A stretch of DNA of 41,040 nucleotides, from the NCBI RefSeq assembly GCF_902859825.1, contig NZ_CADIKB010000046.1, positions 1 through 41,040 on the forward strand. The letters run 5' to 3'. Shown one piece after another: positions 23,705-32,636 of this stretch; the stretch's first letter is position 1; every line of letters begins with the position of its first letter. Both the position numbers and the translations under genes were made by a program. This DNA comes from Paraburkholderia phenoliruptrix (GTDB lineage: Bacteria; Pseudomonadota; Gammaproteobacteria; Burkholderiales; Burkholderiaceae). The notes under the pieces were generated by a model. The model searched no databases, was not told the origin of the DNA, and was given only the letters and a program-made list of their open reading frames with translations.

Positions 23705-23745
23705 AACGGCCCGCCAGCGCTCCAGGGAGCATGCAGCGGGCCGTT
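23705..23745. terminator. Nested hairpin between convergent genes
   Basis: AACGGCCCGC (23705-23714) and its exact complement (23736-23745) form a 10-bp stem; inside it GCTCC-AG-GGAGC forms a second hairpin. It lies between two convergent genes, where a bidirectional transcription stop is expected. There is no T-run, so it is not a textbook intrinsic terminator. Confidence 0.5.
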
Positions 23746-23818
23746 GCGCTCTGGTCTCCAGTCATCGTCGATCATTTCGAGAGTCGACGGCCAGGGAGAA
23801 GATAGGCACTGGCGAAAT

Positions 23819-24412
23819 TCAGTTCCCCTCGCTTACTCGATACACTGGCGCCCCGTCAGTTCCGGCTACGAGGTTGAACGAATACGTTCCGGAATCCGTG
23901 GTAACCGTCAGGCGACGGGGGCCGCTTATCGTTGGTCCACCGATCATCGGCGCATACTTCAGCGCGACGTAGTGGTGATCGATCACCGCCTGAACCTGAA
24001 GCGCGAGCGGGCGCGTCCACTCGACCCGCTTGACCTCGCCGGGAAATTCAAGGACAGACACTCTCACCGGCGCGAGTTCGAGCGTTCCATTGTTCGGCAT
24101 GATCCGCCGATCGGTGTCCAGCTCCACTCTCCCGTCCCTTGCGATGTCGTAGGTCGCGAGTCCGCCCGGCGTCACGAAAATCATGTTGGTTGCTGTCGCA
24201 TACCGCGCGTTTCGCATGACGGTGACCACTCGACGATCGTCATGGACGCTGACGAGCCATCCGATCGAGTTTCCGATGAAAACCTCGCCTATCGGGGTGT
24301 CCGACTGCACACGGAACGGTTGATCCGGGGCGCCGGCATGCGCTGCGGCCATGGACGTGACGGCGATCACCGCGGCCGCGGAGCGAATGATCATCTGGAT
24401 AGCCTGTCTCAT
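23819..24412 (-). CDS. Secreted protein, 197 aa
   Basis: The start ATG 24412 is two bases after the stop of the gene upstream. Residues 1-28 are a signal peptide (IIRSAAAVIAVTSMAAAHA), so the protein is periplasmic. The rest is beta-rich (GWLVSVHDDRRVVTVMR, LQVQAVIDHHYVALKY, RLTVTTDSGTYSFNL), with no recognised motif. It ends a four-gene run starting with the rhomboid protease. Family unknown. Confidence 0.55.
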   Translation of the reverse strand: MRQAIQMIIRSAAAVIAVTSMAAAHAGAPDQPFRVQSDTPIGEVFIGNSIGWLVSVHDDRRVVTVMRNARYATATNMIFVTPGGLATYDIARDGRVELDTDRRIMPNNGTLELAPVRVSVLEFPGEVKRVEWTRPLALQVQAVIDHHYVALKYAPMIGGPTISGPRRLTVTTDSGTYSFNLVAGTDGAPVYRVSEGN

Positions 24413-24414
24413 CT

Positions 24415-24633
24415 TCAGAAGAGATTCGATTGGGCAAATTGAGGGCACCCACTCGGTACTTTTGACCCAACCCACTTATCGTGCTCTCCGAGAATCATGG
24501 GCACGTCGACATTCAGTTCGACGCATCGTGAATGAGGCTCCCGGTTCCACGCTTGACCACCGGGCGCTGTGTAGAGGCAGCCCCGGCATCCGTGACATGT
24601 GATTTTATTCATGAGTGGCTGGTCTGGCTTCAT
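24415..24633 (-). CDS. Small Cys-rich protein, 72 aa
   Basis: Start ATG 24633 overlaps the stop of the upstream gene by four bases (ATGA), which supports it. The N-terminal half has a C-x2-C-x2-C cluster (Cys13, Cys16, Cys19) with Cys37 and Cys63 following, so it may bind zinc or an iron centre. No family recognised. The next gene starts two bases after the stop. Confidence 0.55.
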   Translation of the reverse strand: MKPDQPLMNKITCHGCRGCLYTAPGGQAWNREPHSRCVELNVDVPMILGEHDKWVGSKVPSGCPQFAQSNLF

Positions 24634-25067
24634 AGTGCTCGATGCTCGTTTATCCATTCGAGAATCGACTGGATAGGGACGTATCCGCCCTCCGCGGGCA
24701 TGGTCGCGATGAATGCTTCCTTGAAACGTTGGTGAAGAACCATTGCGAGGTTGCTGACGCGCACGCGGTCCGGGCCCACGCATTCGGCCCATCGCGCCGG
24801 ATTGTTGATCGCTTCGTCGAATGCCGCGCCGACGAGCTCGTATTGCTTCTCTTCTTCCTCGAGCGTCAAGGGAGGCAACAGGGCATGCAGAACGGACAGG
24901 GCGAGGTCCGCTGGCCCTGAACCGAGATACCCGCACTCGTACCCGGACGGCGAGTGGTACCGGACGTGCGGGACGTTCGCTCGTATCGAGTCGGTTGTGG
25001 TCCGCTCGACAATCAGGCCATGCCTGCGTAGCGAATCGGTCGTATCCAGCAACTCAGCAAGGTTCAT
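24630..25067 (-). CDS. DUF6166-like protein, 145 aa
   Basis: The segment YHSPSGYECGYLGSGPADLA (residues 37-56) followed by LSVLHALLPP follows the DUF6166 pattern (G-F/Y-E-x-G-Y-x-G-S-G-P-A-x-L-A-L). Function of the family is unknown to me. The C-terminal half is helical. Start ATG 25067; the gene sits 31 bp downstream of the rhomboid gene and overlaps the small Cys-rich gene. Confidence 0.55.
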   Translation of the reverse strand: MNLAELLDTTDSLRRHGLIVERTTTDSIRANVPHVRYHSPSGYECGYLGSGPADLALSVLHALLPPLTLEEEEKQYELVGAAFDEAINNPARWAECVGPDRVRVSNLAMVLHQRFKEAFIATMPAEGGYVPIQSILEWINEHRAL

Positions 25068-25098
25068 GGGGTTCCTTGAGCTTCCTGATCAGATTCAT

Positions 25099-25701
25099 TT
25101 ACGTGCGCTCACCACGGGCGCTGCGCGCTGCCAGAAATCCGCCGAACGCGCCGCCAAGATGACTTTGCCACGAGATTCCGGGATAGATCGGCAGCACACC
25201 GAGCAGCATGCTCAATCCATACGTGCCGGCGACGAATAGCGCCACCACGACCGCGAGGACGTTGCGCGTATAGATCCCCCGCCCGACGAGATATCCTGCG
25301 AATCCGAACACGACGCCGCTCGCACCGATATGGTCGGACCAAGCCGATCCGAAAAGCCAGGCACAAAGCCCCGCGCCCAGCATCGAGCCAAGGAGCGCTT
25401 CGTAGAAGTTTGAGATGCGCGGCCACATGGCCAGCCAGCCGAGGATCAGCAAGCCGCCTGTGTTGGCCATGATATGCCCGAGGTTGGCGTGCAGCCAGGG
25501 GGCGAACAGGATGCCCTGCAGTCCGCTCAGCGTGCGCGGAACGACGCCATGCCGGGTGAGATGCAGCGCCGGTACCGCGGCGGAAAGGAAGAATGTCAGC
25601 CACATCGAGCCCACGAACATGGCGAGCAACACGACACGAGCCTTGATCTGCTCGCCGGCGGACCGCACGGCACGGGTTACGGAATAGGTGTTCAATATCA
25701 T
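25099..25701 (-). CDS. Rhomboid-family intramembrane serine protease
   Basis: This 200-residue protein is a rhomboid protease, which cleaves membrane proteins within a transmembrane helix. Seen: the HxNxxH-type motif in WLHANLGHIMANT (residues 69-81), the catalytic serine motif GASGVVFG (126-133) and the catalytic His in SHLGGAFGG (about 180). About six hydrophobic segments are present, from residue 22 to the C-terminus, as in the six-TM core. All catalytic residues are present. Start ATG 25701. It heads a run of four genes; their tight spacing makes them candidate substrates or partners, but nothing in the sequence proves that. Confidence 0.88.
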   Translation of the reverse strand: MILNTYSVTRAVRSAGEQIKARVVLLAMFVGSMWLTFFLSAAVPALHLTRHGVVPRTLSGLQGILFAPWLHANLGHIMANTGGLLILGWLAMWPRISNFYEALLGSMLGAGLCAWLFGSAWSDHIGASGVVFGFAGYLVGRGIYTRNVLAVVVALFVAGTYGLSMLLGVLPIYPGISWQSHLGGAFGGFLAARSARGERT

Positions 25702-25733
25702 TCGGTCTCTCGCCTGCGGCGGGGTGTCTCTGT

Positions 25734-26240
25734 TCAGCCGGAGATCGAGAGGTAGGCCGAGCCGACCTCGTCGCTGTCGGGGCGGTTGAAACGCGCCGCA
25801 ATGCGGTCCATGTGAGCGTCGATGCCCACAAACAACTGCGGCAGGTCAGCGTCGCGGGCGCCGCAGGCGTTGTCACATCCGGTCAGCTCGCGCATATAGC
25901 TGTCGAGCGCCTTCAGGACCACATCGCGGGCGCCGTCACGGAATTCGACGGCCGTGATTTTCTTCGTGTGGGGCGTTGCAAGGGCATCGGGGAGTTCCAC
26001 GATATCGAAATCGGAGCTGGTGACGGATTCCCCGTTGGGGTCCCAGTAAGCTGAGTGATCCGGCTTGTGGAAGGCCTCGCCCGTGTATTCCTCTGGGTTG
26101 GCCGGCCGATAGACAACCTTGCAGTACTCGCCATTGCGCATGCATACGAGCACTTCGCCCTCGGCCTCGCAACGCGCCTTGAGTGCGAGCGTGAACGGAT
26201 TAAAATCCTCTCTCGTGGCCAGTACGGTCGTGTTCCGCAT
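25734..26240 (-). CDS. Unrecognised protein, 168 aa
   Basis: A soluble, acidic protein starting at ATG 26240 with GGGAGAG upstream; the TTG at 26243 is less likely. It has Cys residues at GEVLVCMRNGEYCKVVY and a pair in TGCDNACGARD (residues about 130-140) that could bind metal. No signal peptide or recognised motif. The rhomboid gene follows 33 bp later. Confidence 0.5.
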   Translation of the reverse strand: MRNTTVLATREDFNPFTLALKARCEAEGEVLVCMRNGEYCKVVYRPANPEEYTGEAFHKPDHSAYWDPNGESVTSSDFDIVELPDALATPHTKKITAVEFRDGARDVVLKALDSYMRELTGCDNACGARDADLPQLFVGIDAHMDRIAARFNRPDSDEVGSAYLSISG

Positions 26241-26338
26241 CAAAACTCTCCCTCTCGCTTCGAAGTCCTCATTCTATTGACTCACGGCTCCGCTTCTAGA
26301 GGCATCATCGAGGCTGCGCCGTGCTCCAGAATAGAAAT

Positions 26339-26376
26339 GGCCCGCTCGCGCTTCTTTACGAAATGCGTCGCGGGCC
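26339..26376 (-). terminator. Hairpin downstream of a minus-strand gene
   Basis: GGCCCGC (26339-26345) and its complement GCGGGCC (26370-26376) enclose a 24-base loop 30 bp downstream of the minus-strand stop at 26410. Its stem resembles that at 23705-23745. A transcription stop is likely but there is no T-run. Confidence 0.4.
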
Positions 26377-26409
26377 GCTTGAGAAACAACGCTTGATGTC
26401 TGGAAGCTG

Positions 26410-26922
26410 CTAGCGGCAGACCAGATAATCGGGGTCTGCATTACCAGATTTCACCGCCAACATTCTTTGCATCGTGACGCTCAAAATATCGAACGGCACA
26501 ACCAGCGTTAACGTACGGCCTGCGGCCAACATCTTCCCGACTACCCGGCCACGATCCGCTTCACCGGCGGCCTTGCCAAGCGCCACATCGCCAGCACCCT
26601 TCACGTGCTCACCGAACGCTACGAAATAGCCGCTCATGCCTTCGCGAATGAGATCGCTCATGCTACTCACAGTGCCTGCCGGTAACGCCTGCGCTTTGTG
26701 ATGCAGAATGCTTGCGACCGCCTTCTCCATCCAGCCCTCCAGTTCCGTCAGGTTGACGATCCGCAACGCCGTCTGGCCGACCGCTTCCAGCGCGCCCATC
26801 ACGTCTTCGTGGGACGCGCCAATCCAGACCTCCACGCGGTCGGTCTGTGACTCGGTGATCAGGAAGAAGATCCGGTCACCAGACGCGAAGCCCTTAGTTT
26901 CCGTCCCGCTCTCTACCATCAT
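26410..26922 (-). CDS. Unrecognised protein, 170 aa
   Basis: A soluble, helical protein with a strand-rich N-terminus (DRIFFLITESQTDRVEVWIG) and no signal peptide. Start ATG 26922 is fixed by GAGGAG eight bases upstream; the next ATG at 26919 is close. The middle (residues 55-95) holds a charged helix, and the C-terminus ends in DPDYLVCR. No family recognised. Confidence 0.55.
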   Translation of the reverse strand: MMVESGTETKGFASGDRIFFLITESQTDRVEVWIGASHEDVMGALEAVGQTALRIVNLTELEGWMEKAVASILHHKAQALPAGTVSSMSDLIREGMSGYFVAFGEHVKGAGDVALGKAAGEADRGRVVGKMLAAGRTLTLVVPFDILSVTMQRMLAVKSGNADPDYLVCR

Positions 26923-27320
26923 GTGTGCTCCTCGGCTCCTGGACCGCGATGCGTTTTCGGCCTTTCCTCTCTGGAATCGGCCGATCTCGCAGCCCAGCCA
27001 GCATGGCGACCCTGCGCGGATTCGGATAGATTCCCCGCGGCCACGGCAAGAGCGATTGTAGGGGGAGCGTTCGCTGCGCAGAACTGCGAAACAGCGCGCA
27101 TGCGGGCGGCTTTCCAATTGCGGCCGGGCTATGCGCCCCTGCGCAACCGGGGGAACCGACAATCATGCGTCGGCGAAATGGCAGTCAGGGCTCGAGCACG
27201 GGGTAGACATCCGCCCTTCCGCGCTGGGACGAAGTTACGCGCCGGCTTTTCTCTTCGCTCGACGTCGTCACACGACTATCGGCCTCGCTCGCGACTGTGC
27301 GGCGCGTTCCAGCCAGGATA
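26923..27320. other. Intergenic region upstream of the imu cassette
   Basis: About 400 bp separate the divergent gene at 26922 from the LexA box. A reading frame in phase with imuA crosses it but has low-complexity Arg/Ser/Pro composition and no start signal, so it looks non-coding. I see no repeats or other sites here. Confidence 0.4.
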
Positions 27321-27340
27321 TACTGTTTTTTTATACAGTG
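27321..27340 (+). promoter_or_regulatory. LexA (SOS) box of the imu operon
   Basis: TACTGT-N8-ACAGTG gives the CTGT-N8-ACAG core of the LexA consensus with an A/T-only centre of 8 bases. It lies 17 bases upstream of the imuA start, so the bound repressor would block transcription of the cassette, and DNA damage would relieve it. Confidence 0.85.
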
Positions 27341-27357
27341 TTTTGGTGGAGAGTGCC

Positions 27358-28065
27358 ATGAACGCCGTATTGCTTCCTGAAGCGATCCATCCCGATTTAT
27401 GGAAGGGAAACCAGCTCGCCCGTCCAGCGGCGCGGGTCGTTCATTGCGGCGACAAACTTCTGGCGGCTGAACTGCCCGGCGGCGGCTGGCCGCGCGGCGC
27501 GCTCACTGATCTGCTTGTCCAGCAGACCGGTTGCGGCGAACTGCGTTTGTTGCGCCCCGCCTTCGAGCGCCTCGGATCCAGACCGGTCATGCTCCTGCAG
27601 CCGCCGCACAACGTCCAGCCGACCGCGTTCGCGTGGTGGGGGCTCGATCCGTCGAACCTGATGATCGTGAAAGCACCGAAAACAGCCGACGCGCTGTGGG
27701 CTGCCGAGCAGATCCTGCGCGCGGGTACCTGCGGCGCTCTCGTGTTCTGGCAGCAGCACGTGCGGCCCGAGTCGGTGCGTCGGCTGCATCTGGCCGCACA
27801 GACGTCCGAGTCGCTCTTCTTCATGGTGCGGCCGCTGGCGACGACACGTGACGCGTCGCCTGCCCCGTTGCGCCTCGCGATTCGCGCGGCGAAAGGCGGT
27901 GTCGATGTCCAGTTTCTGAAGCGTCGCGGCCCTGCCCGTGATGAGCCGCTGTTCGTCTCCCTGACACCCTCCCCGATCCTGAACGTAAAACGCCATGCAA
28001 TTGTGGATAGGCCTCCATCTCCCGTTGGTGTGCCTCGAAGTGTTCCGGCCGAAGTGGTCGCGTGA
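27358..28065 (+). CDS. imuA: ImuA, SOS mutagenesis accessory protein
   Basis: This 235-residue protein is ImuA (RecA/SulA-like), first gene of the imuA-imuB-dnaE2 cassette. Seen: WKGNQLARPAARVVHCGDKL and LPGGGWPRGALTDLLVQQTG (residues 40-59), typical of the family, and LLQPPHNVQPTAFAWWGLDP. It is thought to associate with RecA and help the translesion polymerase complex. Start ATG 27358 follows GGTGGAGAG. Its last 71 bases overlap imuB, so the two are coupled. It is controlled by the LexA box upstream. Confidence 0.88.
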   Translation: MNAVLLPEAIHPDLWKGNQLARPAARVVHCGDKLLAAELPGGGWPRGALTDLLVQQTGCGELRLLRPAFERLGSRPVMLLQPPHNVQPTAFAWWGLDPSNLMIVKAPKTADALWAAEQILRAGTCGALVFWQQHVRPESVRRLHLAAQTSESLFFMVRPLATTRDASPAPLRLAIRAAKGGVDVQFLKRRGPARDEPLFVSLTPSPILNVKRHAIVDRPPSPVGVPRSVPAEVVA

Positions 28066-29467
28066 ACGGGGTCACAACGCAGGCCTCGCCGTGCTCGAAA
28101 AGGAGCGCGTCATTGCCGCCGACCCGTCCGCACGCGCTGCGGGGGTCTGCATCGGCATGCGCCGCGGCGGGGTCCTCACGCTGGCGCCCGACACCGTCAT
28201 GCGGGAGCGCGACGGTACGGCGGAAGTCAACGCGGTGCGCGAGATCGCGACCGGATTGCTAAACCTTTCACCGCAGGTCGCGATCGCCGAGGAAAGTACG
28301 GTGCTCGTCGACGTGTCAGCGAGCCTGCGGCTCTTTGGCGGCATCCGGTCGATGCGCCGCATGGCGCGCCGAGTCGCCGACGCGATCGGAGTAACGGCCA
28401 CGATAAGCGTCGCACCGACGGGGCAAGCGGCATGGCTGCTCGCGCGGTACCGCGGCGGCGTCGCGCTGTCGCACGCCTCGCTCGTACGCTCCCTCTCCGG
28501 ACTGCCCGTGAGCCTGCCAACGCCCGCCCGCCGTCACCTTGACTGGCTGACGGGTATCGGCTGCGAGACAGTAGGACAACTGATGCGCCTGCCCCGGACG
28601 GGACTGAAAAAACGCTGCGGCACGGCACTGCTTGATGTGCTCGACCGCGCCAACGGAGTCGCACCCGAAGTGTACGAATGGTTTGAGACGCCACCAACCT
28701 TCCAGGCGCGCGTCGAACTGCCCGATCGCATCGAGCATGCGGAAGCATGCCTTTTTGCGGCGCGCCGGCTCGTCGTCCAGCTAACGGGCTGGCTGTCACA
28801 GAAGCAGCTCGCCGTCACGCGCGCAGTGCTGCTGCTCGAACATGAGCGGGGCCGGGACGCGATCGAGCCGTCCATGATCGAGGTGTCGCTTGCCGAGCCG
28901 ACGTGGCGCGAAGACCACCTGCTGCGCCTGTTGAAGGAGCGGCTAGGCCGCGTCGAACTCGCGGCCGCCGTCATCGCACTGCAGCTCGTTGTGCAGGAAG
29001 TGAAAGAGGCTGAACCCGCGTCAGATTCCCTCTTCCCTGAGCCCGGCGGCACGGCTGCGGATCACGCGCGGCTGCTTGAACTGCTGGTCGCGCGACTTGG
29101 TTCGGAAAACGTGCTGAAGCCCGCCCCAGTCGCCGACCACCGGCCCGAGGTCGCCGCGCGCTGGGTGCCCGTCACGGACAAGACCAAGTACGTGGCGCCG
29201 GCGGCGGACACGCCGCGTCCCGCCTGGCTGCTGGAGTCACCAGTCAAACTGCTGATGCGCGGCGAGCGACCGTTTTACGGCTCGCCCCTGCGCACGGTGT
29301 CTTCCGGCGAGCGGGTCGAAGCGGGCTGGTTCCAGGGCGAGCCCGTGACGCGCGACTACTTCGTTGCCGAGGCCGACGAGCACATCTGCTACTGGATCTA
29401 TCGTGAGCGGATCGGCGCTGTCGATGAAGACGAGCCGCGCTGGTACCTGCATGGACTGTTCGGATAA
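27995..29467 (+). CDS. imuB: ImuB, catalytically degenerate Y-family polymerase
   Basis: This 490-residue protein is ImuB, a Y-family DNA polymerase homologue that acts as the scaffold between the clamp and DnaE2. The N-terminus MQLWIGLHLPLVCLEVF replaces the DinB D-x-D-x-F catalytic segment, and EESTVLVDVSASL replaces the usual S-x-D-E motif, so it lacks polymerase carboxylates, as in the family. HLDWLTGIGCETVGQLMRL (residues about 180-200) is the helix-hairpin-helix region. SDSLFPEPG (residues about 345-353) resembles the beta-clamp-binding motif. The start ATG 27995 lies within imuA. Confidence 0.88.
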   Translation: MQLWIGLHLPLVCLEVFRPKWSRERGHNAGLAVLEKERVIAADPSARAAGVCIGMRRGGVLTLAPDTVMRERDGTAEVNAVREIATGLLNLSPQVAIAEESTVLVDVSASLRLFGGIRSMRRMARRVADAIGVTATISVAPTGQAAWLLARYRGGVALSHASLVRSLSGLPVSLPTPARRHLDWLTGIGCETVGQLMRLPRTGLKKRCGTALLDVLDRANGVAPEVYEWFETPPTFQARVELPDRIEHAEACLFAARRLVVQLTGWLSQKQLAVTRAVLLLEHERGRDAIEPSMIEVSLAEPTWREDHLLRLLKERLGRVELAAAVIALQLVVQEVKEAEPASDSLFPEPGGTAADHARLLELLVARLGSENVLKPAPVADHRPEVAARWVPVTDKTKYVAPAADTPRPAWLLESPVKLLMRGERPFYGSPLRTVSSGERVEAGWFQGEPVTRDYFVAEADEHICYWIYRERIGAVDEDEPRWYLHGLFG

Positions 29468-29470
29468 GCC

Positions 29471-32400
29471 ATGCCGCCCGTTTCGTTCGGCCTGCCCGGC
29501 TATGCCGAGTTGCAGTGCGCGTCCAACTTCACGTTCCTTCGGGGCGCTTCGCATGCCGAGGAACTGGCCGTGCGCGCGGCGCAGCTTGGGTACGAGGCAA
29601 TTGCGGTCACCGACGAATGCTCGCTTGCGGGCATTGTGCGCGCGCACGTCGCCGCGAAGGAAGCGGGCATTAAACTGCTGGTTGGCGCGCATTTTCGCCT
29701 CACGAACGCCGACGGCTCGCCTGCCCTTGCCTTCACCGCGATCGCCCAGAACCGCGAGGGCTACGGCAACCTCTCCGAACTCATCACGCTCGCGCGCACA
29801 CGCACGGTCAAGGGCACATATGTCGTGTATCCGCACGATCTCGAGCATCCAGACCCGCCGTACACGCATCTGCGGGCCCTACGCGACTGTTTGATCATTC
29901 TAACGCCCGACTTTCCCGCGAAGGACGCGCGCCTCGACGCGCAGGCGCAATGGGCGGCGCAGACGTTCGGCACCGATCGTTGCTGGATGGGGCTGACCCT
30001 GCATGCCCGCGCGCTCGATGACCTGCATCGCAACACGGTCTACGACGTCGCCGAGCGGCATGGACTCAGCGTTGTCGCCACCGGCCAGGTGCTGATGCAC
30101 GTGCGCTCGCGCAAGCCGCTTCAGGACACGTTGACCGCGATCCGCCTGAACCGGCCCGTGACGGAATGCGGATTCGAACTGGCACCAAACGCCGAACAGC
30201 ATCTCCGCTCGCGGTTGCGCCTGGCCAACGTCTATCCGGCGGACGCGCTCGCGCAAACGCTCAACATCTCGGCGCGCTGCACGTTCATGCTCGACGAGCT
30301 TCGATACGAATATCCCGACGAGCTCGTGCCAGCCGGCACCACGCCTACCGCGTACCTCCGGCGCGAAACCTATCAGGGCGCGCAGCGCCGCTATCCTCGA
30401 GGCATTCCGCACAGCGTGCAGACGCAAATCGAGCACGAACTGTCGCTGATCGCTGACCTGAAGTACGAGCCCTACTTCCTAACCGTGTACGACATTGTCC
30501 GATTCGCACGCAACGAAGGCATCCTGTGTCAGGGACGCGGCTCGGCGGCCAACTCCGCAGTCTGCTTCTGCCTGGGTGTCACGGAGGTCGACCCCGATCG
30601 AAGCAGCATGCTGTTTGAGCGCTTCATCAGTAAAGAGCGCGGGGAGCCGCCAGACATCGACGTCGATTTTGAACACCAGAGGCGCGAAGAGGTCATTCAG
30701 TACATCTACCGTAAGTACACACGGACCCGCGCGGCGCTGGCGGCCGCGGTGACGACATATCGACCGCGCTCCGCGATCAGGGATTCCGGAAAAGCGCTAG
30801 GCATCGATCCGGTAATCGTTGATCGCGTCGCAAAAGAGCATCACTGGTTTGATTCGAGCGCCGATCTTATCCGTCGTTTTGTTGATAGCGGACTCGACCC
30901 GGAGACGTCGATCATCCAGCAGTGGGCGACGCTCGCCGCGACGCTCCTCGGCTTTCCGCGTCACCTGAGCCAGCACACCGGCGGTTTCGTGATCGCGCGA
31001 GGCAAGCTCTCGCGACTCGTGCCCGTCGAAAACGCGTCGATGCAGGATCGCACCGTCATCCAGTGGGACAAGGACGATCTGGAAGCGCTGGGCCTGCTGA
31101 AAATCGACGTGCTCGCGCTCGGCATGCTGTCGGCGATTCGCCGCACGCTCGAACTGGTCTCGCAGCAGCGCGGCGAGCCATTCGAGATGCAGGACATCCC
31201 TGCCGAGGACGAGGCGACCTACGACATGATCTGCGCGGCCGACACCGTCGGCGTGTTCCAGATTGAATCACGCGCCCAGATGAGCATGCTGCCGCGCCTT
31301 AGACCACGCGAGTTCTATGACCTCGTGATCGAAGTCGCGATCGTGCGCCCTGGCCCTGTACAGGGGGGCATGGTGCATCCGTACCTTCGTCGTCGGCAGG
31401 GGCTGGAACCCGTCAGCTATCCGAGTCCGGACGTCGAACAGGCGCTCAAGCGCACGCTCGGCGTGCCGATCTTCCAGGAGCAGGTGATGCAGGTGGCGAT
31501 GCTCGCGGCAGGCTTCAGCGCGGGCGAAGCGGACCAGCTACGCCGCGCGATGGCCGCATGGAAGCGCAAGGGCGGCTTGCAGCACTACCACGACCGCATC
31601 GTCGAAGGGATGCTCCAGCGCGGCTACGACCGCGAATTTGCCGAGTCGATCTTCGCGCAGATCCAGGGCTTCGGCGAATACGGCTTTCCGGAGAGCCACG
31701 CGGCAAGCTTTGCGCTGCTCGTCTACGCGAGCTGCTGGCTCAAGCGCCATGAGCCCGCGGCGTTCCTCTGCGCGATGCTCAACAGCCAGCCAATGGGCTT
31801 CTATTCGCCATCGCAACTGGTTCAGGATGCAAAGCGTCACGGCGTCGGCGTGTTGCCGGTTGATGTGACAGTTAGCGGCTGGGATTCAACGATGGAAGGC
31901 GACGGCAGCATGGCGCCGGTGCGTCTTGGCATGTCCCTGATTCGCGGCATGCGTGAGGAGACCGCGCGGCGCATTGAAGCGGCACGCGCGGTGAGGCTGT
32001 TCCGCGACGTCGCGGACCTCGCGAACCGGGCGCAACTGGATCGCCATGACCTGCAGGTGCTCGCGGCCGCCAACGCGCTGAAGCCGCTCGCGGGGGACAG
32101 GCGGCAGGCGCTGTGGGCAGCCGTCGCAGCCGTCCCCGAGAAAGATCTGTTGCGCGCGACAGGGCGTGAGGAAGAAGCACCCGCGCTGGTCGCGCCAACC
32201 GAAGGGCAGAACCTGATCGCCGACTACCGTTCGACAGGCCTCACGCTCGGCCGCCACCCGCTCGCCTTGCTGCGCAAGAAGTTGCTGGCGATGCGCCTGA
32301 TGCCCGCCGAAGCGCTCATGCGCTATCGCGACGGCCAGCTCGCGCGAGCGTGCGGCATCGTCACCGTGCGCCAGCGCCCAGGCACGGCGAACGGCGTGAT

Positions 32401-32617
32401 GTTCATGACGCTCGAGGACGAGACGGGATCCGTCAACGTGATCGTCTGGCAGTCGGTGCTCGAGCGCCAGAGGCGCGAGGCGCTTGGCTCGTCACTGCTT
32501 GCCGTCTACGGCGTGTGGCAGCGCCAGGGCGATGTGAGGCACCTCGTTGCACAACGACTCGCGGACGTGTCGCACCTCCTCGGCGAATTGCCAACGGCGA
32601 GCCGTAATTTTCACTGA
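29471..32617 (+). CDS. dnaE2: DnaE2 (ImuC), error-prone DNA polymerase III alpha
   Basis: This 1048-residue protein is the error-prone C-family polymerase of SOS mutagenesis. Seen: a PHP domain opening YAELQCASNFTFLRGASHAE (residues 10-29); FERFISKERGEPPDIDVDFE with the catalytic carboxylates at Asp395-Asp399; LGLLKIDVLALG (third catalytic Asp, residue 546); and a C-terminal OB fold with VMFMTLEDETGSVNVIVW. The length matches the family, and all catalytic carboxylates are present. It starts 3 bases after imuB stops. With ImuA/ImuB it performs translesion synthesis and causes induced mutations. Confidence 0.92.
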   Translation: MPPVSFGLPGYAELQCASNFTFLRGASHAEELAVRAAQLGYEAIAVTDECSLAGIVRAHVAAKEAGIKLLVGAHFRLTNADGSPALAFTAIAQNREGYGNLSELITLARTRTVKGTYVVYPHDLEHPDPPYTHLRALRDCLIILTPDFPAKDARLDAQAQWAAQTFGTDRCWMGLTLHARALDDLHRNTVYDVAERHGLSVVATGQVLMHVRSRKPLQDTLTAIRLNRPVTECGFELAPNAEQHLRSRLRLANVYPADALAQTLNISARCTFMLDELRYEYPDELVPAGTTPTAYLRRETYQGAQRRYPRGIPHSVQTQIEHELSLIADLKYEPYFLTVYDIVRFARNEGILCQGRGSAANSAVCFCLGVTEVDPDRSSMLFERFISKERGEPPDIDVDFEHQRREEVIQYIYRKYTRTRAALAAAVTTYRPRSAIRDSGKALGIDPVIVDRVAKEHHWFDSSADLIRRFVDSGLDPETSIIQQWATLAATLLGFPRHLSQHTGGFVIARGKLSRLVPVENASMQDRTVIQWDKDDLEALGLLKIDVLALGMLSAIRRTLELVSQQRGEPFEMQDIPAEDEATYDMICAADTVGVFQIESRAQMSMLPRLRPREFYDLVIEVAIVRPGPVQGGMVHPYLRRRQGLEPVSYPSPDVEQALKRTLGVPIFQEQVMQVAMLAAGFSAGEADQLRRAMAAWKRKGGLQHYHDRIVEGMLQRGYDREFAESIFAQIQGFGEYGFPESHAASFALLVYASCWLKRHEPAAFLCAMLNSQPMGFYSPSQLVQDAKRHGVGVLPVDVTVSGWDSTMEGDGSMAPVRLGMSLIRGMREETARRIEAARAVRLFRDVADLANRAQLDRHDLQVLAAANALKPLAGDRRQALWAAVAAVPEKDLLRATGREEEAPALVAPTEGQNLIADYRSTGLTLGRHPLALLRKKLLAMRLMPAEALMRYRDGQLARACGIVTVRQRPGTANGVMFMTLEDETGSVNVIVWQSVLERQRREALGSSLLAVYGVWQRQGDVRHLVAQRLADVSHLLGELPTASRNFH

Positions 32618-32636
32618 ACTCTACGAGAGGAAACCG

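Noticed and set aside
26923..28065. imuA start at 26923
   Set aside because: It would place the LexA box within the gene; the added residues are low-complexity.
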